This document shows, one piece after another, positions 23,322-36,700 of a stretch of 64,000 bases of DNA (the stretch's first letter is position 1; each line of letters opens with the position of its first letter). This DNA comes from Tiliqua scincoides. Lineage: Eukaryota; Chordata; Lepidosauria; Squamata; Scincidae. A program made the position numbers and the translations under genes. The notes below the pieces were generated by a model that saw nothing but the letters and a program-made list of their open reading frames with translations, was not told the DNA's origin and ran no database searches. The stretch lies in the NCBI RefSeq assembly GCF_035046505.1, contig NC_089824.1:222898596-222962595 (forward strand), read 5' to 3'.

Positions 23322-23370
23322 ATCTACTCTGTCCATCCCCTGCATGATTCAATCATGTCCCCCAGGACCT
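23322..23370 (-). mobile_element. CR1 continuation after hAT insertion
   Basis: The sequence tctgtccatcccctgcatg and tcaatcatgtccccc is the CR1 C-terminal coding region directly following the part cut at 22922. Confidence 0.8.
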
Positions 23371-23884
23371 GGCCAGGAGCTACCAGAAATCAGCAGCCAT
23401 CACCACTTGTCTCCGGGAAGAAATCCTGGATCTGTGAACTGGCCCTTCCTGGTTAAATGACCTGGTGTCACGTTAGGGAAGAGACTCTCCAGCCAGCGTT
23501 GTCAACCCTGCCTGGGTCCCTGCTGTGCCTTGGTAAATTCTGGAATGAAGGAGCTTGTCATGACAGCCACCTCCACAATCCCACCTTGCTAAGACCATGC
23601 GACAAAAAACCAGCTTGAAAGCTCTTCATTAAAATATTTGCTTCTCCTGCAACTTATCTCTGCTTATTATTATACTTCATTTAAAGATATAGTAATTTCA
23701 GCCCAAATTCCCACAGTGGACTGCAGTAGTTTAAAGTAAACACATAAACACTAAAACATTGCATTAAAAATTTCCCAGTTAAATATAAATGGTAGAGTCC
23801 GAGCATGTGCATGTTTACTCAGAAACAAGTCCCACTGTGTTCATTAGGACTTGACAGCAAGTTTTCATAGGAGTGTCACCTTAC

Positions 23885-24435
23885 AGCTCAATTCTATCAA
23901 TCCCCTTCCCCCACCAATGCAGCTGTATCACTGGAACGCACATTGTGTGCTGGGGGGACGACACATATTTGTTCCCTTACCATTAGGTAAATTTCTGGTC
24001 TACTGAGAAGGGGGTCTACTCAGACCTGTGCCAGCAATTTAGCTGGTACAAGTTGAAGTGGACCCACAAAGGTGGAACAAGACTGGGAATGGGGAGAGAA
24101 TATCAGCCAGGCTGCTGCTGCTAAGTGCTGACACCACTCACTTCCTGGTCTCAGCCTGTCCCCCATTGCACCCCAGTCTCCTCCCTGTTCCTCCCCCTCC
24201 CCACCTCCTTCCCACTCCCTGTGCTGACTTATTGGTACTGGGGGATGTAGAGAATCTGGTGGCATATCACCAAGGCTGCTCACCACTTGTGGCAGTGACA
24301 CATGAAGCAGCATGTACCCTTTGGCAATCACTGTGAAGGATCTTATGCTGCCAGAACACTAGTTACATTGTTCATTGATGGCAGCGTAAGGCCATCATAA
24401 GACTGGGCTGTCAGTGTAACATGAGCTACCATACC
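23885..24435. repeat. GC-rich foldback repeat, copy
   Basis: cagctcaattctatcaatcc at the left, gctggtacaagttgaagtgg in the middle and gcatcataag-like sequence then gactgggctgtcagtg at the right, the reverse of the 11884 copy's left end. Confidence 0.5.
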
Positions 24436-24611
24436 TGCTATCTCTCAGGCAGCCCCTGGGAAAGATAATGGCCAAGACAGCTGCCCCTTAGGAATATTTC
24501 TCAGTTTGCCTCTTACTGAGCTGGATGCTTAGTAAGGTCCTATGATAAAAATGTCAAAGGCTGCACCCGGAGGCTCCCCTGATGACATCAGCAGTCCTGC
24601 TCCAGGATCAG

Positions 24612-24935
24612 TCCTACTTCTCAGCCTTTCGGCTAAGATCATGTGCGGCACTGATCTAAAGCTAAAGCGGAAGTGGAGCACCATTGCTCTGCTTTCACTT
24701 TCACTGCTGCTGGGAGCCCTGCCAAAGGTTTGCACCGGGCTCCCCGCACCCCAGGGAGGCTGCAGGAGGCTTGGGTAAGTGCACCCAAGCCCCTGTAGCC
24801 CTCTGAGCAGCACAATCCTGGGGATCGCGTCGCTGCCTCCTCCCTGCCTCCAGGCTGCCCCCGCCCCTTAAGGGGGCAGAGGCCAGGGCCCACAGGCTGG
24901 GGCATCACAACGCCCCGGTTTGAAAAACCCTGGCA
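24612..24935. repeat. GC-rich repeat with a U2-snRNA-like head
   Basis: Second copy of the 18990 repeat. It is directly preceded by ctacttctcagcctttcggc and taagatcatgtg (24613-24644), which is close to the first ~30 bases of U2 snRNA (cttctcggccttttggctaa, gatcaagtg). The rest of U2 is absent, so this is a small retro-fragment, not an RNA gene. Confidence 0.5.
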
Positions 24936-27123
24936 TAAGTGAATTGGTGGGACTGGTGTTTTGAAATCTGCTAAGACTGGGAGGGATGAAAGGAATCGAA
25001 GATGGCACCTTATCATAGCAGAATGTTTTTGCTATGAAAATGAAGACTGAGTCTTTCCAGGGGAGAGCAAGTGCTTATATTATCTGACACAAAAACATCT
25101 TTAATGCTCCCTTGAATGTACGTAAAATCCTGTTCATGCTAAAACCTTAAAGCCCTATCACACAAAAGCTTAAATCTTCCAAAGTGGACTTTAAGCCAGA
25201 CATCAAGTGAATGAATTGCTAAGAGGAAGCAAAACAGGAAAACCAGGGTGGCATTTTTTGAACTAACAGATCTATTATATACCGTGTATATATACAGAGA
25301 GGGCGAGATCAGCAGAACAAAATATATCTGTCCTGCTGGAGCCTCAATTCAATGTACAACATGGGTGCTTGTGTCAGAATCATTCCTAACAGAGGGCGCA
25401 GAGGAGGGTGTGAAGGCCCACGGCAGAGTTCAATGGCTGAAACGGAATTAGTCTGGTCTGGTAAGCTGGCTGGATGGGAGACCACCAGAGGACTGTCTGT
25501 AAACAGCTTTGTGCTACTTGGAAGAATAGAGGGGAAAAGAATCACTAAACCTCATTCAGGCTCCCAGAATGAAACCCATTAAACATGACAAGAAAAATCC
25601 TGTATCATGTGGCAACTAGGTGCAGGTTTACCAGGCCATGTTCAGGGGCAAATGCAGGTGCTATTCTTCAAATGAAACTCACCAGAATCTTCCCCTACCT
25701 GGGGAATGGGGAACAAAGCCCATAGCAGCAGTGAAGCAGATTGGTTTCCATGGGCTGGAGAATTCTCTGGGGGGTAAGCACAGGACACCTTTGCACTGAG
25801 GAAACATCTCCCCCTTTTTAAGGCTAGAAAGTGCAGCTTCACTCATTCGATGATTGTGGAAATGTCTTTTGTGGGAAGCTGAGCCAAGACGTTGGCTCTT
25901 CGGGGTCTTCTGAAGAGTCACATGATTCCTGGCACTCAAGGACTTCTCAGGATTTTTCATCATGTCAGCGAAAATGTTTACCTTGGAAGACACTGCTCTG
26001 AATTCACTTCACATCCCAATGATTATCAGGGCTCTGAATTGCGTCTTTCATTCATGGTTCAAGTATATAACACCCAGTTCTTCCCTATCGCCAAAGAGGA
26101 GATTAAGAGGTGAAGTTCTGACTGCTCAGGAGAAGAATTTCCAGCTGGGTCCACAAGTGAGTAACATGTTTGTCCGAAGATGGTAGGAAAGCTGTTGACC
26201 AGTGACTTTCCCCTGGGCCTGGAGCCTCTGCTCCAGCTTGCATTCTGCATGTGCCTAGGTCCAGTTTTTAAAGTGTGCCTGAGAAATGCTTGCACTGTGA
26301 CTACGCATCTGTCTGGTTTATATGTCAGTCTCTAGTGATTTACTCATGATGTTTGTCCATCGTTTCCCCCTCCCCCCAAGATTTACTCATAGTTGTAAGC
26401 TGAGAGTAAGCTACACAACTCTTGTAGTTGTTTGAGTGACAAACCCACTTTGACAATCTTATTGCAAAAGATATTTTAAGGAGAAATTGGATTTCAAGTT
26501 ACCTTCTTGCTTTTGGGGAAAAAAAAGTTTTAGGAGTTCCCAACAATGTAAACTTTGTTACAGTTCCAAAATGAAACAGTCATGTGTGACTTGCAAGGTC
26601 ATCTAGAGGCACCATGTATCATCTTGTAACAATTTCCTAATGCTCATTACAGCCAGGGAGAAAGCAGGAGAATGCTGCTGTGTTTGTCCCGCACTTGTGG
26701 ACTTCTGACTGGGGCAGCTGGTTGGCTGCTGCATGGAGAGAGATGACGGGCTAGGCTGATTAAGCAGGAAGTTTTTCATGTTATTGTGACTTGCTCAAGG
26801 CGATACACTGAATTATTTGGGAGGAAGGGCTGAGCCCTGGCTCCAAAGAGCAGGCTCAGGGTTATAAGGACAAGACTATTGGATGCCAAAACTGAGTACT
26901 TGATTTGAAAAATATTGTCAAAATTGCCCAGCTTTGGTCCTAAACCCCTGCTTTGAGGGCTCTCTGTTCTCTGGGGATCAAACCACATTGCACTCGGTGC
27001 CAGCTGAGTTGGGGACATGCAGCTCGGAGAATTCAAAACTCCTGCTAAATCTTGGGCTTTGTTTCTGTTTCTTTCAGCCAAGATCCTCATTTCAGACTTT
27101 TCTTCCCAGCAAGGTGACACACC
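24936..27123. other. Intergenic upstream of BPIFB6
   Basis: No gene recognised. The last few hundred bases should contain the BPIFB6 promoter and 5' UTR, but no TATA box or other element could be fixed with confidence. Confidence 0.4.
25415..25545 (+). mobile_element. Possible diverged 5S-like SINE fragment
   Basis: The sequence ctggtaagctggctggatgg and gagaccacc recalls the 5S box C region (gtacttggatgggagaccg), but the rest of the 5S body is not recognisable. Confidence 0.3.
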
Positions 27124-27250
27124 ATGGGACTAGTCCTCAAGATGCCACAGCTTTGCTTGCTACTTTTCTTCTTCTGCTGGGTGGCTCTTTCCCAGGAGAC
27201 AGAGGTCCCTGGGCCTTGTGTGCAAATTGATCCAAAAACAATAGAAAAAA
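27124..27250 (+). CDS. BPIFB6: BPIFB6 exon 1 (signal peptide)
   Basis: ATG in context caccATGG. Encodes [20 protein letters not shown], then [12 protein letters not shown] and IDPKTIEK. The hydrophobic run [14 protein letters not shown] is a clear signal peptide; a second Met at residue 7 could be the real start. Donor gtaagt at 27251, phase 1. A pyrimidine-rich ctttcag at 27077 may be the acceptor of a 5' UTR exon, but this is unproven. Confidence 0.85.
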
Positions 27251-30200
27251 GTAAGTGAAAAGTGTATTCCTCAGCACATACTAAATTCCAATTTTCCCAT
27301 TCTTGGATGGAACCTTTCCTGAGAAACTGGAGAATGACCCTAGTAGCACACTTCAAACACTGGGGCATCAATGTTGGACATTTTCACCCTAATTCTTCTT
27401 GTTGCTACATCTATTTATACCCCACCTTTCCACTCCGCTGACAGCACCCAAAGCAACTAAAATACTAGAACACACACACACACAGCATAAAAACAATTCA
27501 AACAATAAAACACAATAAACTTGAATCACGATTAAAACACGTTATTTAAAAAAAAAAAAGCTGTCCTTGGATTTATTCCAAAGTGGTGTACCCCCCCTCT
27601 CCTTCAGCTTGGTTGAAATGAGTGTTTCCCTCCTCTCTTAAAATCAGTGCTTAGCTCTAGGTTATTCCACCAACAAGTCACTAAAGAAAATTGAAACCAC
27701 CCCCCTGTTTTGAGCGGGAGCTCGTAGTTCTGAATGACGGGTGTGATGCTGTGGTGTAGACATAACAGTGGGTCTCTCTTAGATCTATATTACATGATAC
27801 ATGAACCAAAGGTTTTGACGGTCTGTTTCCCTCCCCCTTAAACAGCAGGTGCAGAGGGGCCTGATTAGGATTGGGATGGAGGTGTAGTGGGAAGCCTTTA
27901 TTTTCACCCTCTCTCTCCATATAACAAACCACAATTCACCCCAGGTTGTCCTGGGAGGGATGCAGCTTTTGGAGAACTCTCCTGGTGCAAATCCAGCTCT
28001 GAGTGTGTGTGCATGCATGTGAATTTTCATCAGAATCATGGCTTAAAGGGAAAGGATTAAAACTCCTCCTCTGGACATGTCTAAGGCCCCAGTTGGAGCC
28101 TTGTGCAGATGGAACTCCTGTTCTGGCAGTGCAAGGTCCTTTCTGGCTGACACAGCCAGGCCACTACCACAGGTACAGAAGAGACCCCCATCTTCATCTG
28201 TGTTGGGAGGGACCCTCTGATCTGCACTGACTTTAAACCTGATTTCCTGCTTCACCAGGATTTGAGAGCAGGCTGAAGCTGGCTAACAAATCCTGTCAGC
28301 CTAAACTACTGTTCACTTTGCCACTCATGTACCTGTTAACTACAATTTGAATAGGAGAATTCAGAAGGGGGAGAGCTGGCTCACCCAGGTGGAGAGAACG
28401 GCACCCCCTCTGGATTTCCTCATGGCATGGGAGGCTCTCCTGGGCCTGTTCATCATGGCCTTCTTTGGTTGCATCTCTTTTCAGCTGCCAGACTTTCCAT
28501 GACAGAGAGCAACATCCTGGATGAATTGGCAGAAGCTGCAACAAAAAATCAAGGTGGGGCCAAAGCAATCAAAGGCATCAAAGGGTAAGAGAAGTCTCTC
28601 TACAAACACAGGCCAACACACATTTTGCTTTCTTAAACGTTACACTAATTCCTGGGTATATTTGGGGTGCTGATTCCAAAAGTGGCATCTGTTTTGCCCT
28701 ATCACGTCTAGTTTTGGAGATATAGTATAGCCTCTTTAGTCAATGGTTCAAGCAGATTCCTCATGAGGAAGTCTACACCATGGCTTCCTCATGAGGAAGC
28801 TGCTTGAACCATTCACTAATGAGGCTATACTATATCTCCAAAACTAGACGTGATAGGGCAAAATGGATGCCATTTTTGGAATCGGCACCCCAAATTCATA
28901 TCAGACCACCATAAAGTTTGGGAAAAACTTTTCTGACCCTCAGTTTTGTAGGCCTGTGTAATATGAAATAGCAATGAGTTGCTGTGTTAGTCTAGAGTTG
29001 GAACTCATTAGTGGGAATGTTTGTGCAAAAGCCACTCTGTTTTCCATAACTGTCCACAACTCTACACAATATCATTCACTGTTTTTTAAAAAAAATAAAA
29101 AAATGGTCTTTTGAAGTGAGGAGGTGTTCTGCCAAATCCCAAACCAAGCTCCACCTGGAGAATTATGCCCACTTTAAGCAAATGTTCTTTCCCCCAACAA
29201 ATAACCCTGGTTCTGCCTTGCAGTCCTGCTGGACCCCACCTCCAGGGTAGCTCACCTGTTCAACCTGCAGAGGTCCTCTCTCCTGCCAGCAGCCTCCCAC
29301 CACTATAGCAGACCCTTGGTCCTCAGCAGCTCTTGGGCACAGCAGCCACACACCAAACTCCAGCAGTCTCTAAAGTCCATTCACCATCAATTCCTTAGTC
29401 CATTAATCCAGTCTGTCCTTCCTCAAGCTTTTCCTCCTTCTGCTACCCACAAACCCTTCCTGCCTCAGGTGCTCCTTATATCCCTGAGGGCCCTATTGCC
29501 TTCAAGTGGCTGCAGCTGTGCAGCACACTCTGCTGGATGCCCAGGCCTTACCATTAAAGGGGCCACTGCGGACACCACATCTACCTCCTTGCCAGATCTT
29601 CTGCGATTCCAATACAGGAGGTGTCAGCAGAAAGAAAGGCTCCCTGCAGGTTGGTTTCTAGGAGATTTTTGTGACCACCTGAGTTCAAACAAATACATGT
29701 GCAAAAAATGCAGCTGTTGTGTTAAATTAGTATGTCATTAATGTGCAAGGTGCTTTACAGCACACAAGAGAAAGCCCCTGCCATCCAGAAGTGGGTGAAT
29801 CAGAGAACTTTTATGAGAGACGGTTTCCCTCATAGACGCATTTAGAAGAGGAAGACTGAAATCCAACCCAGTGAAAATGTATTTAGATGTTTAGTTGCTT
29901 ATTTGGTTATTTTTGGGATGCAGCATTTTTTATTTGGAAAACTCATGAAATAGCTTGTTTGGATCCAACAACCCAGCAGTAAATAATATTCCACATTTAT
30001 TTTGCTTACACATCCATAGGCTCATATGCCGTACAAGTAGGGAGGCGACATGGTTGTTCCAAAGACTCGTGTCTGGTTTTCAGGATCTGGGCCTCCTTAT
30101 AATATGTGCTCATAATCAGACTCAGAGTGCGCTCTTACTTTGAAGGAAGATGTGGACTCAAAGTACATGCCTGCATTCTTCATGTTGGACCCTCTACTAA

Positions 30201-33200
30201 GACATAGTTTGCTCTCAGGTGTTCACATAATGACAACAACAAGCCAGCAAAACGTCTCCTCAGATATGTTGGGGCTTGGCTGACAAGAGGCTCAAGGTCC
30301 AAAACAGCCTCTTGAATTCCAAGTATTGACTGATGGTCAATGCCTTTGCCTTGAAGTTGGTGAAGATGTCCCCCTCTCCCCGCTTCCTCCTGGCTTGAAT
30401 GCCATGATTGAGATTACTTGCAAATGCAAATTAACCCTGGATGTGCTGCATCAGTAGGCCTGGAGTCCTCCACTCCATTGTCTGCTGATAGTAACTCTCC
30501 TTCCTTGTGTTTTCTGGGAACAGTTCTCCAGATGCCCGCCCTTCCAGTTCTCTCCTCAGCAATATCCCTTCTTTCCTTCACTGCTTGTGTCTTCTTTGTC
30601 TCATAGGCTGAAAGTTAAGGATATCCGACCCCCTAATATGACAGTGAGCTGCATAAAAGATGTGGGCTTGTCTATGTCGGTTGCATCTGAGATAACAATT
30701 GCTGGAAGGAGGTGAGTGCTTTTCCTTCCTGCTCTCCTTATGGGTCAAGATCCAGGATAAGCCACAATCCAGGAAGCTTTTTCTGGAGGTTTCTTTAAGA
30801 CCATGTGCCAGGGAAGAAACTGCTGGAGAGCTGCACAAAGGGGAGTAGGTGTTGTGGTTAGCACTCATGCACCTTTCCTTGTTCTGTTTTCCCTTTTTTA
30901 CTAAGTCAGCAGCTGAATGGGGAAAACTGGTAGATCTACCAAATGCCACCACCCCAAATGAAGCAGACCATGTAGAGGGGAACCATCTGGGAAAAATCAC
31001 CTCCTCCAGGACAGCCCAGAACCCCACAGGCTCATATTTAAAGTCAAGCAGCCTCAGCACCCATGAGCAATCAGACATGGCACCCCCTAGAATTTACCTA
31101 TGGGCATAGATGAGATAGGCAAAGAGTCAAATAATATCCCTTGTATTAAAAAATTCCAAAGAAAAAATAATTAAACACAATGGGGCAAAGGGGGTAGAAA
31201 AAAGAACAACAAGCAGGCTGGTGGGAAATGTGCCATTAGGCTGGATGGACACTGAGAAATAGCTGGACTAAACTGAATGCAGGAAGCAGTGATGCCTAGC
31301 GGAGGGAGCGGGCATACTACACTCACTGCTGAATCCTATGGACAGGCTCCACAGCTAGAACTCATGTTCTGGCAGCAGGGCACGCTTTACAGCCATGCAA
31401 ATGCTGTTCCAATGGAGTGTGTTGCCATGTGCTGCTGCCAGAGATGGTGAGGTGCACCTCTTGTGCACCAGTGGCTGGAAAAGGCTCCACCAGCATTTCA
31501 TTGGTGGGGGGAGGCTGCTCCCGAGAAGAAGGGGGGAAGGCAGGAGGCGTGTCGGAGGTGGAAGGGGGATAGCATATCTGCGGTGCTGCCGCCATTATAC
31601 CACCCCTTTTCCAGGCCTTGATCTGCCTCCCTTCCTGCCCCTCTCCTGCCCATTCCACCCACTCCTGCCCCTGCCACTGTCAGATGTGCCTTTCTGGATC
31701 CAGTAGCAAGCCTCCCACGCTGCCACCATTTGTGGCTGTGCTCCTGCAATGACTGTCGGTGGCATGCCGTGCACACTGCCATAATTCATCTTACAACAGT
31801 GAACTGTGTTCTGCTGTCATAAACGCCTCCATGCGCTGACCAGTCCTAGAACAGGATTTGACCATAATGCTCTCAGGGCCCAATCCTATCCAACTTTCCA
31901 GTGCCAATGCAGCTTCAATGCAGCCTCAAGGTAAGGGAACAAACATTCTGTTTTCTTGCAGAAGCCTCCAAGACTGCTCCTCCCTGCAGGATGCAGCTCA
32001 TGCCCTGTTGGCAACGCTACATCAGTGCTGAAAGTTGGATAGGATTTGGCCCTCAATCTATCTAGCTAGAAATCCAGTCGCTGCCTACTGCTCCCTGAAC
32101 CTTTGGTTTGGTTTTGGCAACCTTCAGTCTCGAAAGACTATGGTATCGCGCTCTGAAAGGTGGTTCTGGCACAGCGTCTAGTGTGGCTGAAAAGGCCAAT
32201 CCGGGAGTGACAATCCCTTCCACACCGGGAGCAAGTGCAGTCTGTCCCTGGTCTGTCTCCCTGGCTGTGGGCCTTCCTTCTTTGCCTCTTTGCCTCAGTC
32301 TGTTGGCCAAGTGTCTCTTCAAACTGGGAAAGGCCATGCTGCACAGCCTTCCTCCAAGCGGGCCGCTCAGAGGCCAAGGTTGAGGTCCATCCCTAAGGCC
32401 TTCAGATCCCTCTTGCAGATGTCCTTGTAGCGCAGCTGTGGTCTACCTGTAGGGCGCTTTCCTTGCGCGAGTTAGGTGTGTCTTCTGCAAGCCATCAGCC
32501 AGCTCCCTAGGACATGGCAAGCCACACGCAAGCATCCAGTCCAGAGAGAGAGGAGGACTGAGTCTGGATCTAGCACATGCTTGTCTGGAAATGACATACT
32601 GTGGGAGAATGTCCAAGCAGCTTAGAGGCTGCTGAACCAGCACAAATGCTTCTTAGAAGCATCCAAAAATAAGGAAAAATAAGCTAACTTTAAAAGGCAG
32701 GGCAGGGCAGGTATCACACCAATAATGCAATCCTATCTTGCCCTGGAACAGGCAGGCCAGGAGGCCTGCGCTGTATCCAGCACAAGATAGAGGCCCACAG
32801 TGGCTCAGCTGGGGATAAGGGGAAACTCTTCCCCTTACCCCCGGGTAAGCCACTGCAGTCCCAATGGGTCTCCTCAGATTTGCACCACCTCTGGAGGTGG
32901 CTTAAGTCTGAGGAGAGCGGAGTGGCTGCTAGCTGCTCAGGAATGGGGGCTGAGATTCGGTATATCTGCCGGGTCCCAGACTTACCCACCCTTGGGACCA
33001 CCCTCTGCCTGTCCTCACCCAGGCATGCCTTCCTCCCGCCTCCTCCCCGCCCACCCCAGAGCCTTGTGCCAGCTGAGCAAAGCTGAAGCAAAGCTCCCTG
33101 TGAGAGTCAGCATGGAGGCTGGATTCAGCCTCTGCAGGCCAGCGCGCATCCCTGCACTGGCCCAGCCAACTCTAGAGGAGGTGCAAACGTGCTTTATGGT

Positions 33201-33693
33201 AAGTTTGCGACCCTCCCAGGCCGGCGCAATCCTATCTTGTGTCAATCCTATCTAATCCTATACCAATCCTAAGGATTGATAGACACACTTTCCTGGGAAT
33301 AAACCCCTTTGACTTACACCTGAGAAGTACGGGACTTACTCTTGAGGTCAGTTTAAAAACAAAATTTAATCAATCAGTTAATTGATTAAAACCTCTTCAG
33401 ATAACATTGCGCCAGCAACAATCCCAAATCCACAGGTCTTTGTCCTCCCACCTGAAACCAAGAGCTCTGACTGATGTCAATCGCAGCTCCTTACAGCCTT
33501 CCATCCTGTTTCACTTTATAACAAAGAGCAATGCAGGAGATTACAGATTGCACAAAAAGATGGGTAGTGCAAACCTAGAGGGTCGAAGGCAGTGGATCTC
33601 ACAATCTGTTGTCGTTAAGTCCTTTTGCGGCATTGCAAAAGTTGCAGTGCCATCGTGTGCTTTTGGGGCACTGGCATAAACAGACAGTGTTGA

Positions 33694-33724
<31 letters not shown>

Positions 33725-36700
33725 CTGATAGAGCCACCTGTCCACTGTTGGCTATTCCAGTGGTATTCAGGAACGATGTCCCAAAGTAACCGGATTTCAT
33801 TTTGTGCAGCTTTATAGGTGGCACAATGGAGATAACTATGAGGTCCAACATGACAACAAAAAGCAAGATGGAAGTGGAGAGTCCAACAGACATGAAGTTT
33901 GAAGTCCTAGAATGTGCGGTGGAACTGCTTAGTTGCAAAACCAACCTTCCCAGCAGGTGAGTGCCAGTGGCAAAGCCCTTCTGAGACCATTTCAAAGACA
34001 GAGCCGTGCGTCAGCGCTGGTCAACGCTCCAATTTCTGATAGACGTCCTATCAGATGTCGATATACAGACATATACAGTGGCACCAGTATAGCGGTGTCC
34101 TCCTTGTGCTGCCATGAAATGGGCCAGCACGGGCGTTTTAGCTGCTCCTAACACTGGTGGCCAAGGAGCTCTCCAGCAAGTCAGCCAGCTGGCCTTCCAA
34201 AGACACAGGCAGCTGTTTGGCTGTGGAGCTGATTCAGGTGAGGCCCCAGTTCTGCCGGACACTGGAGTAGCAGCTCTGTGGTCAGGTCTGCTGCACACCT
34301 CTTCCTGAAGTATGCCTGACCCACAGCATGTATTGACTCTGGCTTTTCCCTCCCCTTAAGCCTGAGGTCTTCAATCTGTGTGTCCTGCCTCCCTAGTGAG
34401 GTGTGGCTGGCCTCCAGGGGTGCCACCAGGCATCTGGGGAGCGAGGTGGCTGCAGCTGTGCTCAGCTCAGCTGCAGGTGCTGCCTCCTGACTTGCTGCTT
34501 TCCTGAGGCTGAGAACCAGGTGGGTGGGGAGGGAAACATGGTGGGGGGAGGTGGGAGAGAAGGCTGGCTGGGCAGCTCAGAGGTGCTGCATCTCACCAGC
34601 ACAGGGCTCGCTCCTGGAAGGCTTCAAACTGGGAGGGAAGCGCTTTCCTCAGCTTGGGAAAGAGGGAGCCCAGCCTGCTGTTGGGGTGTGTGTATCCAAG
34701 TGCCAAGCCTGCATTCCTCACTGTTACCCTGCACATGCCTGATCTTGTCTGATCACGGAAGCTAAGCAGGGTCAGGCCTGGTTAGTACTTGGATGGGAGA
34801 CTGCCTGGGAATACTGGGTGCTGTAGGCTTATACCATAGCCTTTCAAGGCTGAAAGTTGCCAACAGATTACATTTTCAACCAGTTAAGTGCCTGACTTTC
34901 AGCAAAACCAGACTGGAGGTTGCCAACCATCTCCCTATACTGAACGCTATCTCCCGTCTGATCTCGGAAGCTAAGCAGGGTCAGGCCTGGTTAGTACTTG
35001 GATGGGAGACTGCCTGGGAATACTGGGTGCTGTAGGCTTATACCATAGTCTTTCGAGACTGAAGGTTGCCAACCATAATTCCTCTGTCTTGCCTGGGGGG
35101 GGGAGCATCTGCATGTTGGGGTGTATGTGTGTGAGCAGCCCCCATTTCTTTCCCCCACTCCACACTTTCTTGGGATTAAGCCCCATTGACTCAAATGGGA
35201 CTTACTTCTGAGTAGACCTACATAAGCTTGGGATCTGTCAGGTTAGCCAAGGATCCTCACCTTTCTCTTTTTCCTTCCCCTTCAAAAAGAAAAAAGGCCA
35301 CACTTGATGACTTTGTCTCCAAAAATTGATTAAAAAATAAAGACACCCATTCCTTTTCAGTCACCCCCCTTTTTCCTCCTTTTGAGGGGGGGGGTTTACT
35401 TCCCATGTTAGCTGCTATTATAAGACAAAAGGCACAATCCTAGCTAGGTCTACTCAGAAGTAAGTCTTATTATGTTCAATGGGACTTACTCCCAGGAAAG
35501 TGAGGTTAGGATTGCAGCCAAACAGTCTCTGGGTCTCAGTTTGCATCAGTTTGCAATTAGCAGATACACACAAAACAAAGACTTCCCCTCCCCCAGCAAA
35601 TTCATCACTTCCCCCCTCCCTTTCCCAAACCCTCCAGGTGTGCTGCTAACAAACTCAGGGCACAATCCTAACCAGGTCTACTCAGAAGTAAGTCCTATTT
35701 TGTTCAATGGGGCTTACTCTGGTAAGTGTGGTTAGGATTGCAGCCTCAGAGTGGTGGCAGCTGTTTTTGTTGTTGTTTCTAGTGTATAATTATAACACTT
35801 TCACCCCCATTTTGGGGGTAATTGAGGTGAGGTGATGTAATAGGGAGCCCTGGCCAATGGCCGCAAGGATCAGGGGAGCCGTGGGCTGGAAAGGTTTGAA
35901 AACAGCTGCCTTAAGTAGAATGGCAGGCAGTGTGATGCATGATGGGCAACTGGTCTGGACCTCTCCTCAGACTCTCTGCTGCTGGGGGTGACTTTGGAGA
36001 GTGGGGGCCAGGGTCAGTCAGTGTGCGTGGCAGCTGCTCTGAGCAGGGCACCTTCCCGAGGGACGGAGTTCACTGGGCAGAGAGACTCCCTGTAGGTTTG
36101 CACCATAAACCTGGTGATGGGGTAGGTGGCATAGCTAGAGGGGAGGTGGAGCATCCAGTCTGGCAGGGAGCCTCAACTCAGTGGGCAAGTGGCTCCTCCC
36201 TTTGGAGCCATACCCAGGGGCAAAACAGAGCCTGAGTAAATAGGGTTGCAACTATTTGTAGCTGCACTTGCTCATGCTCATTCCTTGTTGCTTGTCTCTC
36301 CACTGTGAATTGAATTGCACACTCCCAATTATGTGTTGTATGTTCTATGTAGAGCCCCTGGCTTAACACACCAGGCACTTTAAAGAAGGATTTGATTAAT
36401 GGTTCTACTGGTATGTTGTTCACAGTGCACTTACTCTGATAGTGTTTACAAAAAGGTTGTGAAGACCAAAATTTAGAAGGTTAATGAATAAAAATGTATC
36501 TTATGATACTTTACTACATTTTAAATAAGTTAGAGACTGTACGGTTCTTAGGTAGCAATTACCGGTAGGTTATTTTTTCAGGATCTGGCCTTGGATAAAA
36601 CCAGACAAAACTATAGGTAGTTTACCCCCCCCAGTTTACCCCCCCCCCAGCGGAGTGTCATAGAAAATTCCATGATTTTGGCTCAAAACCGGCCCTTGAC

